Notes under the pieces: model-generated | The model's database searches: none | Told to the model about the DNA's origin: nothing | What the model saw: the letters and a program-made list of their open reading frames with translations, nothing else | In this document: piece after piece, positions 35,611-47,518 of the stretch | Layout: each line of letters begins with the position of its first letter | Position numbering within the stretch: the first letter of the stretch is position 1 | Assembly (NCBI RefSeq): GCF_905220365.1 | Contig: NC_061135.1 | Span: forward strand, 3,179,501 to 3,243,500 | DNA from: Vanessa cardui | Lineage: Eukaryota > Arthropoda > Insecta > Lepidoptera > Nymphalidae | DNA: 64,000 nt | Direction: 5' to 3' | Program-made: the position numbers and the translations under genes

Positions 35611-36414
35611 TAAATCTAAATAAAAGAAAAATAATCCTAAAGTACCTATATGTATAAGTATGGATAAATATTTAAAAAAAAAAAACTTCGCGTTGGGGGA
35701 CCGCTCCTATTTAATTAGTGTCACATGCTTACCTATCTCATATTTTATCTAACACTTATTATTATTTTGTACAATAGCGCTCGGTCCCCCAACAGTTTGA
35801 AATACAAGGAAGGACAAATACTACGGTTTAAGTCTAACGACGAACCGTTTGTTCTGTGACTTTTCAATTCTATATTTCTGTATGATTATATTATTCAGTT
35901 TTATTTATTTTTTAAAATAGCATGTGAAATCAAAAATTAAACTCAACGCATACTGTGTCCGTGAACAGGCTTTGTTTGAATAAAAAACACTACTGATTCT
36001 GTTAATCATAGAAGAGCATGTACGTATAAAATTATTAACCATAAATGAAACACGTATATGACAATATCTCATATGTCTTAGCACTTTTAGACTATAAACA
36101 TATATATTAAGATTCGTATCGCTCCACATCAATTTCAAAACGGAGTATTCCATCAATTGTAACTGAAATTGGATGCTTCGGTAACTCGCTTAATTAGAAC
36201 GTTATATATATTAGGTTAGGAATGTATCTTTTGATATCCTGTACTTGTTTTTGGTATATAATATTAGAAATTTACTTTGATTTGGATTTAGTACACGAGT
36301 ATTTTCGATGTACGATGATTTTATTACAAATAATTATTCAAAGCCATAAGTAGAACCTTGGGGTACACCTCAGAAGCTCGAAAGAATTCAAAGTATTGAA
36401 TGTACGTATTTCAA

Positions 36415-36436
36415 ACACACACACACACACACACAT
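36415..36436. repeat. (CA)n microsatellite
   Basis: About 11 CA units followed by TATACAAAATGTGTTTGTGTG. Confidence 0.9.
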
Positions 36437-37010
36437 ATACAAAATGTGTTTGTGTGTCTCATAATACACTTAATAATTCCTTTCAGGACATACTATGAGT
36501 TGGACTTCAAAAATGATGAATTTAACTGTAAACTTGAATTTAAGGTGTAAACTTTGCTACAGTCAAGTTTAATTTGATTTTGGTATTAAAATTGTTCATT
36601 ATTTTGGTCTTAAACTGTTGTAACCTGCGGTAATAAATACCGCCTAGGCAAATATTATTTGAAATGTGTAGATTTAGGCTTAATTGCTGTAATAAATAAG
36701 GATCATTATCAGAATATAAACATGGAATAACATAAGTTACTCGTGTTTTATATGTTACACAAGTTATTAAAAGAAATACATTTTTGCTGTTGTAAGCTTT
36801 ATATTATGTATTTCCACGTATTGTACCCCTTGTTATCTGCATGTAGTCGTTTCACACTTCGGGAGATACGCCTGCAGTTTTAAATGAGACTGCAAAACGC
36901 AGCTAAAGCGAACCGCACACTGAGTATTTCACTGGTATTTATTCTTTATTTATATTGTACGCGCAAGAGATGATGTGACTGTATAACGATGATGAAAAGG
37001 AGAGTTGCCA

Positions 37011-37185
37011 CTTCGAAATCCAGCCTCTTACTTTTGAAGACACTTTCTTTTTGGAAGCGTTCCCTTGGTTTTCACAGACTTGGGAACACAGTCCAATAGA
37101 GGATACACTTCAAAATCCAGGCTCTTACCTTCCAAGATAATTTCTTCTTGGCAGCGCTCTGTTGGTTTCACACACTTAAAAATGA
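37011..37185. repeat. imperfect ~96-bp-period tandem pair in a GC-richer island
   Basis: CACTTCGAAATCCAGCCTCT...CCTTGGTTTTCACAGACTT (37011-37085) is repeated as CACTTCAAAATCCAGGCTCT...GTTGGTTTCACACACTT (37107-37180). The neighbourhood to about 37320 is less AT-rich than its surroundings, with GGTGACAGCG twice (37211 and 37240). No coding frame was recognised. Confidence 0.6.
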
Positions 37186-37807
37186 AATTCAAGGGATAGG
37201 TAAGGAGAGGTGACAGCGAGGTGAGGAGGATAGGTGAAGTGAGGTGACAGCGCTCTCACGATGCATACCTAGACGCGGCCCATACGAGAAGGGAAGTACG
37301 TCACACGTCAAAGTTATCAACGTTTCAATTCAATCTTATTAATTTGATTCATTTTTGACTCAAATGCACTTTAATCTTAACTTGCACTTTAATAAACGCG
37401 ACAACATCATTTCACCAATGTATGCCAAACGCCACGTTCTATCTTTTAAGTATAATCAGCTCTGTGGATAGAACATCACGATGTCCAGTGTCTTTTGTCC
37501 ATTTGCAGTCCCACAGGTTATCCAAAAGAAGCAGAGTCTCCTTACAAATTCCCTGACGCTAAAATTTTCCGTAGTTTTAATTTGGGGTAGTTTAGAATGG
37601 AGAAATCTCGTCCAACCCAAACCAGTCCTAATCATGATTTACTGTATGAACGACTATTTTTTACGAATTGTATCCGTCAAGGAAACATAGAATGAAAATT
37701 AAGCTTAATATTAAAATGAAAAACGCAACAGTGCGATCAGCCTTAATGACTAAACGTCGGTATTATTTTGCCCTGTATTTAACTTACAGCTGGCGAAACA
37801 TGAATTA

Positions 37808-37981
37808 TTCTCAATCGCTATAATTTTCTTGCCTGCCTTCTATAAAAACAACGATAAAAATAACGGATATATATTCTTTTATTTTTGTTAATAGGTAAAC
37901 AGCGTGGTAATTAAAAAAATATATTTTCGTTACTTTTATCGTTGTTTTTATAGGTGGTAAGTAAAGTATAGCGATTGAAAG
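37808..37981. repeat. long imperfect inverted repeat
   Basis: A left arm of about 65 bp (37808-37872) and a right arm of about 63 bp (37918-37980) pair over nearly their whole length. A 25-bp core (TATAAAAACAACGATAAAA) has one mismatch and the outer ends share TCAATCGCTATA. The loop is about 45 nt. Could be a MITE or an inverted duplication. Confidence 0.65.
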
Positions 37982-38059
37982 TAGGTAATAAGATTGAAGG
38001 TTTATAGAACGAAGGAATTTATAGAAGAAAAGATTATATTATTTGTGATATAGAAAAAT

Positions 38060-38333
38060 GAGCTGAGATGGTCCATTGGTTCGAACGCAAGTACCCCTAT
38101 GTATATGTGCTTAATTTGTGTTTATAATTCATCTCGTGCTCCGCGATGAAGGAAAACATCGTGAGGAAACCTGCATGTGTCTAGTTTCATCGAAATTCTG
38201 TCACATGTGCATTTCATAAACACGAATTGGAACAGCGTGGTGGAATATGTTCCAAACCCTCTCCCTAATGGGAGAGGAGGCCTTAGCACAGCAGTGGGTA
38301 ATTTACAGGCTGTTACTTTACTCTTACTTTGTT
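38060..38333 (+). mobile_element. SINE with 8-bp target duplication, TTACTTTACT tail
   Basis: Plus-sense copy flanked by AGAAAAAT at 38052-38059 and 38338-38345. The B box is deleted from the head. Its 3' part has the private GCACAGCAGTGGGTAATTT variant, shared with the neighbour at 39075. Confidence 0.82.
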
Positions 38334-38676
38334 TCACAGAAAAATAAGTAGGGAATATTGTCCGACCGAAAACATAAGCTATAGATACATGTAATCGTTG
38401 TATCGTTGGAATGTGTTGTAACATTTTAAGGTCATGTTTGACAGATTGTAATTAGTCAAACATAAGGCAGTCATTCTCAAAGGAGTTTAGCCAAGCGCTC
38501 TGATTCCGGACAACTACTGAGAATTTTTCAACGGAAATACTCACTACCCGGGTATTGAACTCAATATATGACCAATAGGTACTAACGAAGCAGTTTAGTT
38601 GTGTTCTATACATTCGTGTAATAATATTAAAAAATCGTCTGAGTTTTCAAGTACTAATATAGATTTATATTTTACT

Positions 38677-38963
38677 TGGTGGTAGGGCTTTGTGCAACCC
38701 CGCCTGGGTAGCTACCACCCACTCATCAGAAATTTTACCAACTATAACAGTACGCAGTATTGTTGTGTTCCGGTTTCAAGGGTGAATGAGCCAGTGTAAC
38801 TACATGCACAAGGAACATAGCATCTTAGTTCCCAAGGTTGGTGGCGCATTGACGATGTAAGGAATAGTTAATATTACTTACAGCGTCATTGTCTATGGGT
38901 GATGGTGACCAGTTACCATCAGGTGGCCCATATGCTCTTCCGCCAACCTATTCCATAAAAAAG
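38677..38963 (+). repeat. dispersed repeat family R1-like 'TTGGTGGTAGGGC', full copy
   Basis: Runs from TTGGTGGTAGGGCTTTGTG through TACCACCCACTCATCAG, GTTGTGTTCCGGTTT, GGTGGCGCATTGACG and GGTGATGGTGACCAG to GCCCATATGCTCTTCCGCC. It is the reference for the other copies listed here. The family is very common in Lepidoptera; I cannot name its class from sequence alone. Confidence 0.75.
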
Positions 38964-39074
38964 ATTATTTATTTGAGATGAATTCTGTGATGTATGTTAC
39001 AGACATTAGATTGAAACACCGTGGTGGAATAGGCTACAGAGCATATCCCCTATACAATAGACGAATAGACGAAT

Positions 39075-39371
39075 GAGTCGAGATGGCTCAGTGGTTAGAA
39101 CGCGTGCATCTTAGTCGATGATTGCGGGTTCAAACCCAGGCAAGCACCGCTGCTTCATGTGCTTAATTTGTTTTTATAATTCATCTCGCGCTCAGCGGTG
39201 AAGGAAAACATCGTGAGGAAACTTGCATGTGACAAATTTCATAGAAATTCTGCCACTAGTGTATTCCACCAACCCGCATTCGAACAGCCTGGTGTCCAAA
39301 CCCTCTCCCTAATGGGAGAGGAGGCCTTAGCACAGCAGTGGGTAATTTACAGGCTGTTGTTGTTGTTGTAT
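39075..39371 (+). mobile_element. SINE with 9-bp target duplication, GTT tail
   Basis: Plus-sense copy flanked by TAGACGAAT at 39066-39074 and 39372-39380. A box at 39084-39094 and B box at 39128-39136 are both intact, so it could bind Pol III factors. The 3' part (39295-39358) is identical to that of the copy at 38060, although the tail type differs. Confidence 0.88.
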
Positions 39372-39857
39372 TAGACGAATAGAACTCGAACATTGCTTAG
39401 CAATGGGACATTAATAACCTAACATACATTTTTTAAGATATGCAAAGCGGATTTACAAATCTGCCGCTAGTAGGCTAGTAGGCTATTCAAGTTTTATTGA
39501 TATACTTTTTATGCAACATTTATGATTTGTGTCCTATCGTCCTCATTACATCGGTTTTTTCCCCGTTATTAGTATGGATTATAAACTAGGTGATAATTCT
39601 GTGAGTTACTAGATTATTTTTTCCAACCCGCTACGTAGTGACGAGTATACGGATTACGGACGTAATGTGTATATAAATAAATAAATTGTTTATTGGTTCT
39701 CAAATTCTCAAAAATAAGGCAGAGACCTTATTTTAAGTTTAAAACCTGTGTCAGAAGGACTCGCTCTTCCCATAAACATACAATATTAATTATAAAAATT
39801 CAAATTAATACGATAACAATAAAATAAAATAGAAAAAAGAACATGCAAAAAATGCGG

Positions 39858-39858
<1 letters not shown>

Positions 39859-39925
<67 letters not shown>

Positions 39926-39933
39926 CGTGTGTG
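39859..39933. repeat. (TG)n microsatellite
   Basis: About 35 TG units, interrupted near the right end (GTGCGTGCGTGTGTGTCTG). The Cys-Val frame across it is an artefact. Confidence 0.95.
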
Positions 39934-40631
39934 TCTGTCAGTATGTCTACATTTCTAGCATTAAAAGAGCTTCTGTCTGATCATATGTTAAATTTAATAA
40001 CCATGAAAAAAGTTTGTTTTTACAATCATATATTTTTAAGGGATAAATATCTAAAACATTGTTATTGTTATATATTATGTATGTACATATAAGAATAAGT
40101 TTTTTTTTAAATTTCTGTAAGATAATAACAAATTTGGGCTAAATTTGCCGCCCCTCTAAATCTGCCGCTCTAGGCTCCAGCTTACTTATTGGTAAATCCG
40201 CCACTGAAGATATGTTAATGTAAAAAGTATTAAATAACTACTCAAGCAATGTCTTTAAACGAAATTTCCGAGCATTTTTTATTTCTATCTCTTATTGTAA
40301 GTTCTTGTATAAAAGAATTAAATCGGTTCGGCGAAAATAGTCGGTATCGAAGAGAAAACTCACTCCGCCGAACTTATCTCGGAGTTTTATTGAGAAAATG
40401 AGTTTTTCTACTTTTTTTTTCTGGTCGGAATGTTTCAGCACTTTAGTACAAGTTGTTAAGAGGTAAGTGTGTGCTTGAACAAGTAATAAAGAATTGTTCC
40501 CGTATAATAAAATAAGAAAATGTGTTTCGTATTTCAAAAATAAAACTCATATAACATTACTTTATATACTCCTTGATGTAAAACGATTTTGCTTCAGTAG
40601 CTTTTGATGAATTTTGATCATATTATATTTA

Positions 40632-40855
40632 ATACTAGCTGTGCCCGCGACCTTGTACGCGTTTGAATTTAACAAAAAATATATTATTGTAGCCTAAGTT
40701 ACTCCTTATTATATCAATTAAGTAAAAGTCCCGTCAAAATCGGTCCAGCCGTTCCATAGATTAGCCGGAACAAATAGACGGACATACAGACAGATCGACC
40801 GACAAAAATTGTAAAAAAGTTATTTTGGTATATGTACCATGTATATAATATATAT
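40632..40855 (+). repeat. 'TAGCTGTGCCCGCGAC' repeat
   Basis: Plus-strand copy beginning TACTAGCTGTGCCCGCGACC, with GCCTAAGTTACTCCTTATTA, TCGGTCCAGCCGTTCCATAG and GACGGACATACAGACAGATC. Matches 1045-1258 in inverted orientation. Confidence 0.7.
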
Positions 40856-40976
40856 AAAAAGGGCTATTTTAATATTACAAACAGACACTCCAATTTTATA
40901 TAATTTACAATTTTTTAAATAATTTACAATTATTATAAATACATAAGACTTCACCAATATATAAAATCTTTAATAG

Positions 40977-41230
40977 AGTGGTAGGGATTTTTGCAAGGTC
41001 ATCTGTGATAGAACCAGCTGTCAAATAATCTACAGTGAAATAGTAAGTAATATTTAATTCTGTTGTGTTCTGTATTGAAGGGTGATTGAGTCACTGAGGC
41101 ATAATCTTTCCAAGGGATGATGGCGCTTAGCTATGTAAGGATTTAATATTTCTTACAGCGACAATGTTAATGGTCGGTGGTGACCACATACCATCAGGCA
41201 TGTTAACTCTTCTACCTACGTATTTACCTT
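40977..41230 (+). repeat. diverged copy of the 38677 repeat family
   Basis: GAGTGGTAGGGATTTTTGCA through TTGTGTTCTGTATTGAAGGG, CTTACAGCGACAATG and GTGACCACATACCATCAGGC, in the same order as the reference copy. Confidence 0.6.
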
Positions 41231-42001
41231 TATGAATAATAATAAACGTTTGAAATGGTTCAGAAGTTTTACATCCAATTCATTCATTACCATTCATTCA
41301 GATGAAAATGTAGATTTTAACAAGAAAATCGACAGTAAAGTTAGTCTCTTTATCTCAATTAAAATGATATATGTATATTTCAAACTATATACAATTAATT
41401 TAATATGTTATGACATATAGGAATAACATAATGTTGCGGGTATTAAAACCTTTTTATTTGTTGAATAAATAAATAAATAGATTAATTTTAAGATATAATC
41501 ATGATATATTGTTAATGATATAAATAGTGCCCTTTAAAAAAAAAACGAGTGTAGAAGATAATCACTATAACTAACATATTATAACACATTGACGTAAATT
41601 TGGCTATTGACATTTAATTTAAAAAAAACGACCAAATCAAATAACCTTCCATTTTTGAAATTAATAAAACCCGTTCTTGTACTTACACTTTTAAATTCCT
41701 GCGATTATTATTCTAAATTTAAACCGACGTGACGTAAAGCTGCATATATTTCTGGAATGCTCCATCAACGTTGATATGAAATTCAAATAAACTTGAATAA
41801 TGTATTGTGGCCTTTAAGATGAATACCTCTAACGCACGATCGTTACCGTGACGACACTTCTGCATACTTTACTGATTACTTTAGCTTTGTTAAATATTAA
41901 TACGCATTTGTATCTCGTAGGATCAGAATGTGCCATTTATTTTTATTTGCAAACTCTTTAGAATTCATCGTTCAATGCTTGATAGCTTTTGATTGATATA
42001 T

Positions 42002-42308
42002 ATTACAACAACAACAACAATAGTCTGTAAATTGCACTGCTGGGCTAAGGCCTCTTCTTTCTTTGAGGAGAAGGTTTGGAAAATATTCCACTACGCTGTT
42101 CCATTGCGTGTTGGTGGGATACACATGTGCCCGAATTTCAATGAAGTTGGACACATGTAGGTTTCTTAACGATGTTTTCCTTCACCGTCGAGCACGAGGT
42201 GAATAATAAAAACAAATTAAGAACATGAATCAGCGGTGCTCGCCTGGGTTGAACCGGCAATCATCGGTTAAGATGCATTTTCTAACCACTGTGCAATCTC
42301 GGCTCTCA
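42002..42308 (-). mobile_element. SINE with 10-bp target duplication, GTT tail
   Basis: Minus-sense copy flanked by ATTGATATAT at 41992-42001 and 42309-42318, exact. The head has small losses near the B box (GGTTCAACCC) and in the GAACGCGTGC block. Confidence 0.86.
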
Positions 42309-44195
42309 ATTGATATATCAATTATATATATATTTAATTACCACACATGGAACTTAGCGGAAGACCGTCGTAACTAATTCGTATGAGCAACACTGACTTC
42401 TTACCTATTTATTCAATTTGGTTTAGATGAATATCTTCAAGTAAATCTAACGCACAGGAAATGTTTGCGGTGTAATAAGTGCCAAACCTTCTCATTAATA
42501 GGAAAGAAGGCCGGTGTTTTTCCGTGAAAACTGTATATTCTTACTTTAGTTTAATGTTAAGAAAGGAATTTTGGATAGAAATGTTAATATTTAATTATTT
42601 TATTTTGACAAACATGTTGCAAATTCAAATAGAAAAAGGGTATAGCCAAGTTTTTATCCTTCATTTTTTAGGCTAGCCTTTTATATTTTACAGTATATTA
42701 TTACACATACACACACACAAACATACACATATATTATTGTTGACTTTCAGGCAAGATACTTTAAATACATACACACTCACGAGCAGTATGCAGGGGTCTC
42801 TACTGGCAACCTAGAGGAATGGAAAAAAGGTTAAAAAAGTACCAACACTAAAATAACAGTCATTTATTCCATGTAATTTAAATTTTACAATTTAATTCTT
42901 CTACGTTGATATTTTTAAAATTTTAATTCTTTAGTAATATGCATCATATCTTAAGTTGTTGTTGTTGGTGACAGAAGAATTTTAATTGTATTTTGATTTT
43001 TAATAACTTATCCCAGAAATAAATAAAAATACACTAAGTTTGGTTCAATTAAACCTTTGAGTAATAGTACCAAAAAACCTCAGATTTTGACACTTTGCCA
43101 TATTGCCTTTATAGGTGATTACAGACCTGGCTTATTGTTTGCCCAGAGGATCGGAATTGCGATTCAGCGGGGAAATGCTGCAAGCATTCTTGCCACCATT
43201 CTACGGGGTTATGTACTATATGTACAGTAACCATTTTATTTGAATATAATCAAATTTTGAAAACTGGAAATAATTCTTTTGTGATTGTGATTTAATTTAA
43301 GCAATGTTAATATAAAAACTTTTTCTATTTTTTTAATTATATTTTGATTTAAAAATATATTAAGGGTACAATTTAAATCTATCAATGATTCATTCTTGCC
43401 ACCATTCCACGCGGTCAAGATTTATACAGTAACTAGTTTTAGTTCATATCTGTATATATATATTTAAGCATTTAATGTTATTAATTCTTTTGTAATAAAA
43501 AAAACTTGTACTAGTATTTCTTAAATTATATAATGTATTTATTCAAGTATCAAATCAATGATTTATTATTTATTTATTTTTAATCTATAAAAGTTATGAT
43601 GGTCGTGTGAAAATATTATTAGGTGAATATTGCCAGATGAAAAAAAAAACAAATGTTTTATTTATTATAAATTTTATTGTGTATACTGCGTAATGTGATT
43701 ATCGATAATAACAAGGTTCGAGGCAATTATTATTTATTGATACAAATATTTTATTCTTATCTATAGTATTACATTGTAATGTTGTCATTTATAATATATA
43801 GAGGACAAAAAAACGTTGGGTCAAGGTTTATTACGAATTTATTAACACAATAAATGCTTAACTTATTATTAGGCTGCTCGTTCTTACAAATGCATCGAAC
43901 ATATTTTTACACAAATAAAGGCGCCCACTACAACTCATACAACGACTGGCTATTGGCGTAATATTCTCACTGTCAATTGTTTTCTTTCTTACCACGGGAC
44001 GCTATTGGTTGATGACAAAACGAAGATGATATGCTCTCTGAAAGAACACGACCAATAAAACTCATATACACGAGTGTTATACATTACTATAGTAATCCGT
44101 GTAATATTTTTTTCTATTGATACATATGTATAGTCAGAGTAAAAAATCCCTTCGTCACTTTTCAAATACATTGCTTTATCAAGACTTTTTTATGC
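42309..44195. other. intergenic, mostly featureless
   Basis: Contains a possible 35-bp SINE scrap at 42480 (CCAAACCTTCTCATTAATAGG) and the LINE-like remnant at 43116. The rest is AT-rich and unrecognised. Confidence 0.5.
43116..43225 (+). pseudogene. possible LINE C-terminal remnant
   Basis: The plus strand reads DYRPGLLFAQRIGIAIQRGN then AASILATILRG. This resembles the FLAQRIS.A.QRGNAAS pattern seen at the end of some LINE reverse transcriptases. Part of the same sequence (CATTCTTGCCACCATTC) recurs about 200 bp downstream at 43391, so the locus may be rearranged. Confidence 0.35.
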
Positions 44196-44458
44196 TGTAT
44201 GTTGGTGGACGAGCATATAGGCCACCTGATGGTAAGTGGTCACCATCACCCATAGACAATGACGCTGTAAGAAATATTAACTATTACTTACATCGTCAAT
44301 GTGACACCAACCTTGGGAACTACCTGTGCCTGTAGTTACACTGGCTCACTTACCCTTCAAACCGGAACACAATACTGAGTACTGTTATTTGGCGGTAGAA
44401 CTGATGAGTGGGTGGTACCTACCAAGACAGGCTTGCACAAAGCCCTACCACCAAGAAA
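44196..44458 (-). repeat. copy of the 38677 repeat family
   Basis: Inverted near-full copy, from the GGACGAGCATATAGGCCACC end to GCCCTACCACCAAGAAAA. The short frame across it is a shadow. Confidence 0.75.
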
Positions 44459-44694
44459 ACTTCAACTGTTAGTACCTTTTGAATTTAAACATCAAATCAT
44501 TGCGAAGTAGTATGTCATTCTTGATCGGTAAAGCAGATTATCGCTCATATCGAGCACACGAAAATAGATCTTAGGGTGACGAACCTTTTCTTACTCCGAC
44601 TGTACATAGCACGATCATGACATAAGACGTTATATCACTCTCCTCGAAGAAGACATTTATTAGTTAAATGCTAGCTGATATTATTAATAAAACA

Positions 44695-44830
44695 AAGTAG
44701 CTTACCGCTGTCTGTCCCTATGTATGCTTAGATCTTTAGAATTAGACAAAGTACATTAATGCAATTTTTTTAATAGATAGATTGATTCAAGAGGACGCTT
44801 TATATGTATGTATAATACATGCACAACACA
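44695..44830 (-). repeat. fragment of the 29920 repeat family
   Basis: CCGCTGTCTGTCCCTATGTA, GCTTAGATCTTTAGAATTA, then AATAGATAGATTGATTCAAG and ATGTATAATACATGCACAAC, inverted. Confidence 0.55.
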
Positions 44831-44871
44831 GTCGAGAAACACTAGTAGTTTTAGACGTACGAAGTTGGAGG

Positions 44872-44883
44872 AGGGGGGGGGGG
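44872..44883. repeat. poly-G run
   Basis: GGAGGAGGGGGGGGGGGTTG within otherwise AT-rich sequence. Confidence 0.85.
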
Positions 44884-46397
44884 TTGTGTTTCGCTAAGAT
44901 TATTATTAGTCTTTTGAAAATGAGTGATGACCCGAAATGTATTCTATAAATTATGAACTTAACATAAGGCTGGATATATTTATGAGCGGTATAACAAGAA
45001 TAAAATTATCGAATTTTGTAGGATAATTGAAAAATAACAGTGAAGATTATGAGGCCGTATTAACTGGGATCTTTGAGTAATCGTCTAAAGAGATGTATTT
45101 CTATTTAAATACAATTGTTTTAAAATAACAACACAAATATTTTAGCGTTGAAAGTTAAATGGAAACAAGTAGGGAGCCATTTAGAATTTGAAGTATATTT
45201 AGGCAGAATGTTTGGATCTATAGCCTGTTATAATACGGCCGAGTTGAAATGATTGTTAGGTTACATCACATTACATCACAATCACCATTATCAAAACTAA
45301 TTTTCGGCCCATCCTTAATTTTACTATTATATAATTGTGTTAATGATTGTGTAATGTTTTATATTGCATTGTAATATACTTGGCTCCACTTAGACAACAC
45401 AAACATATGCTTATTTACTAAAAAATACTGTTTTATAAATGTCTAATTCTTATTTATTATTAAATATTTCCTATATATTTTTAATTCAAACCAATTCACA
45501 AAGAAATTTATATTTTACATTATAAAGTTAGTTTTGTTTAATTATTAAAAGAATGTTATTTAAAAGAGCACCAGCCATGTTTAAGTCTTTAGTTTTTTTT
45601 TTTCAAAACAAGTCAGTCCAATGTTTAATATTGTAAAACAAAAAAGGTTTTATGTAAAAATGTTATTATGAATTAATGGTAATAATGGTATTTTAATTTT
45701 AATTTTATGTATTTTTTATAAGAAAAAAAAAAACCTTCTTGGACTGGATATTGTTGCTTTAAGATTTCTCTTATACTATTGTTTACGTTATGTCTATCAA
45801 ACATATGAATAATTCAATATATTAAAGGACTTGGTGAAGTTAGTATATTGTTAAGTAGGTATCGCTACTATCCACGCATCTGCATTAGTGTGAGTGACGT
45901 TTGTGCTAACATGATATCTTTGTGTGCGTGAGATGATTAATGTACGAATAAATACAGCCCAAAAATATAAAAAATGGTTATATTTGATAATTGAACGTGG
46001 ATTGATGTTAAATCCTCAGTGCTAACATATATTTATAATAAAAATGTTATGTATTTTTGGATTGAGTGCATGTCTATATTTGATATGATAATATTATGTC
46101 ATATGAGGATGTATGTTGAAACTGTTTAAAGATGAAGCTGTACTGAAACGATTCAAAATTATATAGCAAGTGAGAGATTTATGAAATCGAATAGTCGTAT
46201 AATCATCATACATGTTAATAATGAATCTTATGTCAGTATTAATGACATCGAAATTTCAATTATTTTTAATTTTTAACTTAAGATAATTAAGAGTAATGGA
46301 AATCATTATTTTAAAATATAATATCAATTTATTAATATAATAAATTATTTACTGCAAGAATTTTGTTTTACAAGGTGTTATATATACTAATATTACA

Positions 46398-46490
46398 AAT
46401 TTAAAAGTAATTTTGTCTGTCTGTCTTTCACTACCAAACCTCTGAACCGAATTTGGTGAAATTTGGTATGTGATGGACAACCAAACACGA
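46398..46490 (-). repeat. fragment of the 1717 repeat family
   Basis: TTTTGTCTGTCTGTCTTTCA, ACCTCTGAACCGAATTTGGT and GAAATTTGGTATGTGATGG. Confidence 0.55.
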
Positions 46491-47059
46491 GTAAAGCCAA
46501 GTTATAGAGCTCAAATACATAACATATCAGCTCATGATACGGGAACTCATCCAATCATTGTTATTCATTATTAAAGTTTGAAACATTGTATGCTTAATAA
46601 AGGGTAGATTGTGTCACAATGGTATATTTCTGTGACCATTGTCAGTTTTACGATGAACGTAAAGAAAACATAAAAATGCCACTCAAAAACTTATTAAAAA
46701 GATACGCTTTGTAACTGAAGTACTAAAACTAAACATATTAGTTTTATGCAGTGGCCTTATGGTTTAATAACAATATTAAAAAAAAAAACAAAATCAATAG
46801 TTATCTCGGTAAGTGGTATTTTGATTTTAATACGTGTACATTAAGGTTGTTAACTAAAAGTTATATTTCTTACAATTTGATTACACAGATTATTAAATTC
46901 TCGGGCTCAAGATATTGAACCTATTTTAATTAAGTTTTTTTTTATTATGTGTCAAATATAACTATGACTCATAACTGTCATTCGGTAATATAGACTGTTA
47001 AGTATAAGTTGGCGTTCCTGTAGCAGCACCTGCTACACCTTTGTCTTGCCACTTTTCTA

Positions 47060-47065
47060 TTTATT
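47060..47065 (-). terminator. candidate polyadenylation signal of gene B
   Basis: An AATAAA on the minus strand about 290 bp after the gene B stop codon. AT-rich sequence makes chance matches common, so this is only a candidate. Confidence 0.25.
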
Positions 47066-47353
47066 TTACCAATATCTCCCTAGAAAATAATTCTCTACGT
47101 CTCATTTTCAATAGATTTTGGGTAAGTTTTCTTAATAAGGGTAAATTAAACAAATAAGATACTAAATGAAAAAAAAATTAGTACATGTTTTTGCCACACG
47201 CCAACTTACATTTGACGCGCTATAGAAAATGCACAGAATAAAGATAATTTGTTGAGTTTTATATTACTAAAATTTTTATAAAAAATACAATTTATAAGGA
47301 CGATATCGGCCTTAGTGTAATATACAAAATGCTTATAAAGTCAATCATATTCC

Positions 47354-47518
47354 CTATGACGTATCCGTTTTGCTTTTCATTCGAGAAAGTTCTTCCGCCT
47401 CCTCGATTGTGTCAGGTAGTCTCATGTTTCTCGTCTCCGGAAGCATTATGACCAGGAGACTTGACAGGAAGCACATCCCGCCGAATATGACTGTCGGCAT
47501 TGATCTGTGGTACACCGA
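47354..47518 (-). CDS. gene B coding exon 6 (TM12, C-terminus and stop)
   Basis: Encodes residues 478-531, from SVYHRSMPTVIFGGMCFLSS through PETRN and LPDTIEEAEELSRM to a TAG stop whose last base is 47354. The acceptor is CGTTGCAG. The PETRN...LPDTIEEAE pairing is the standard SLC22 C-terminal signature. A SINE lies only 57 bp beyond the acceptor, and the frame stays open from the SINE through the intron into this exon, but the GT/AG join to exon 5 is the better model. Confidence 0.93.
   Translation of the reverse strand, partial: SVYHRSMPTVIFGGMCFLSSLLVIMLPETRNMRLPDTIEEAEELSRMKSKTDTS

Larger units (their letters stand above)
44884..47353. other. downstream flank of gene B, no gene seen
   Basis: AT-rich; it should contain the gene B 3' UTR at its right end. 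Only the repeat fragment at 46398 was recognised. Confidence 0.55.

Noticed and set aside
39075..39140. tRNA gene
   Set aside because: A and B boxes are present, but the sequence is the head of a SINE with body, tail and target duplication, and it does not close a tRNA acceptor stem.
39865..40092. Frame starting with alternating Cys-Val
   Set aside because: Translation of a TG microsatellite, not a protein.
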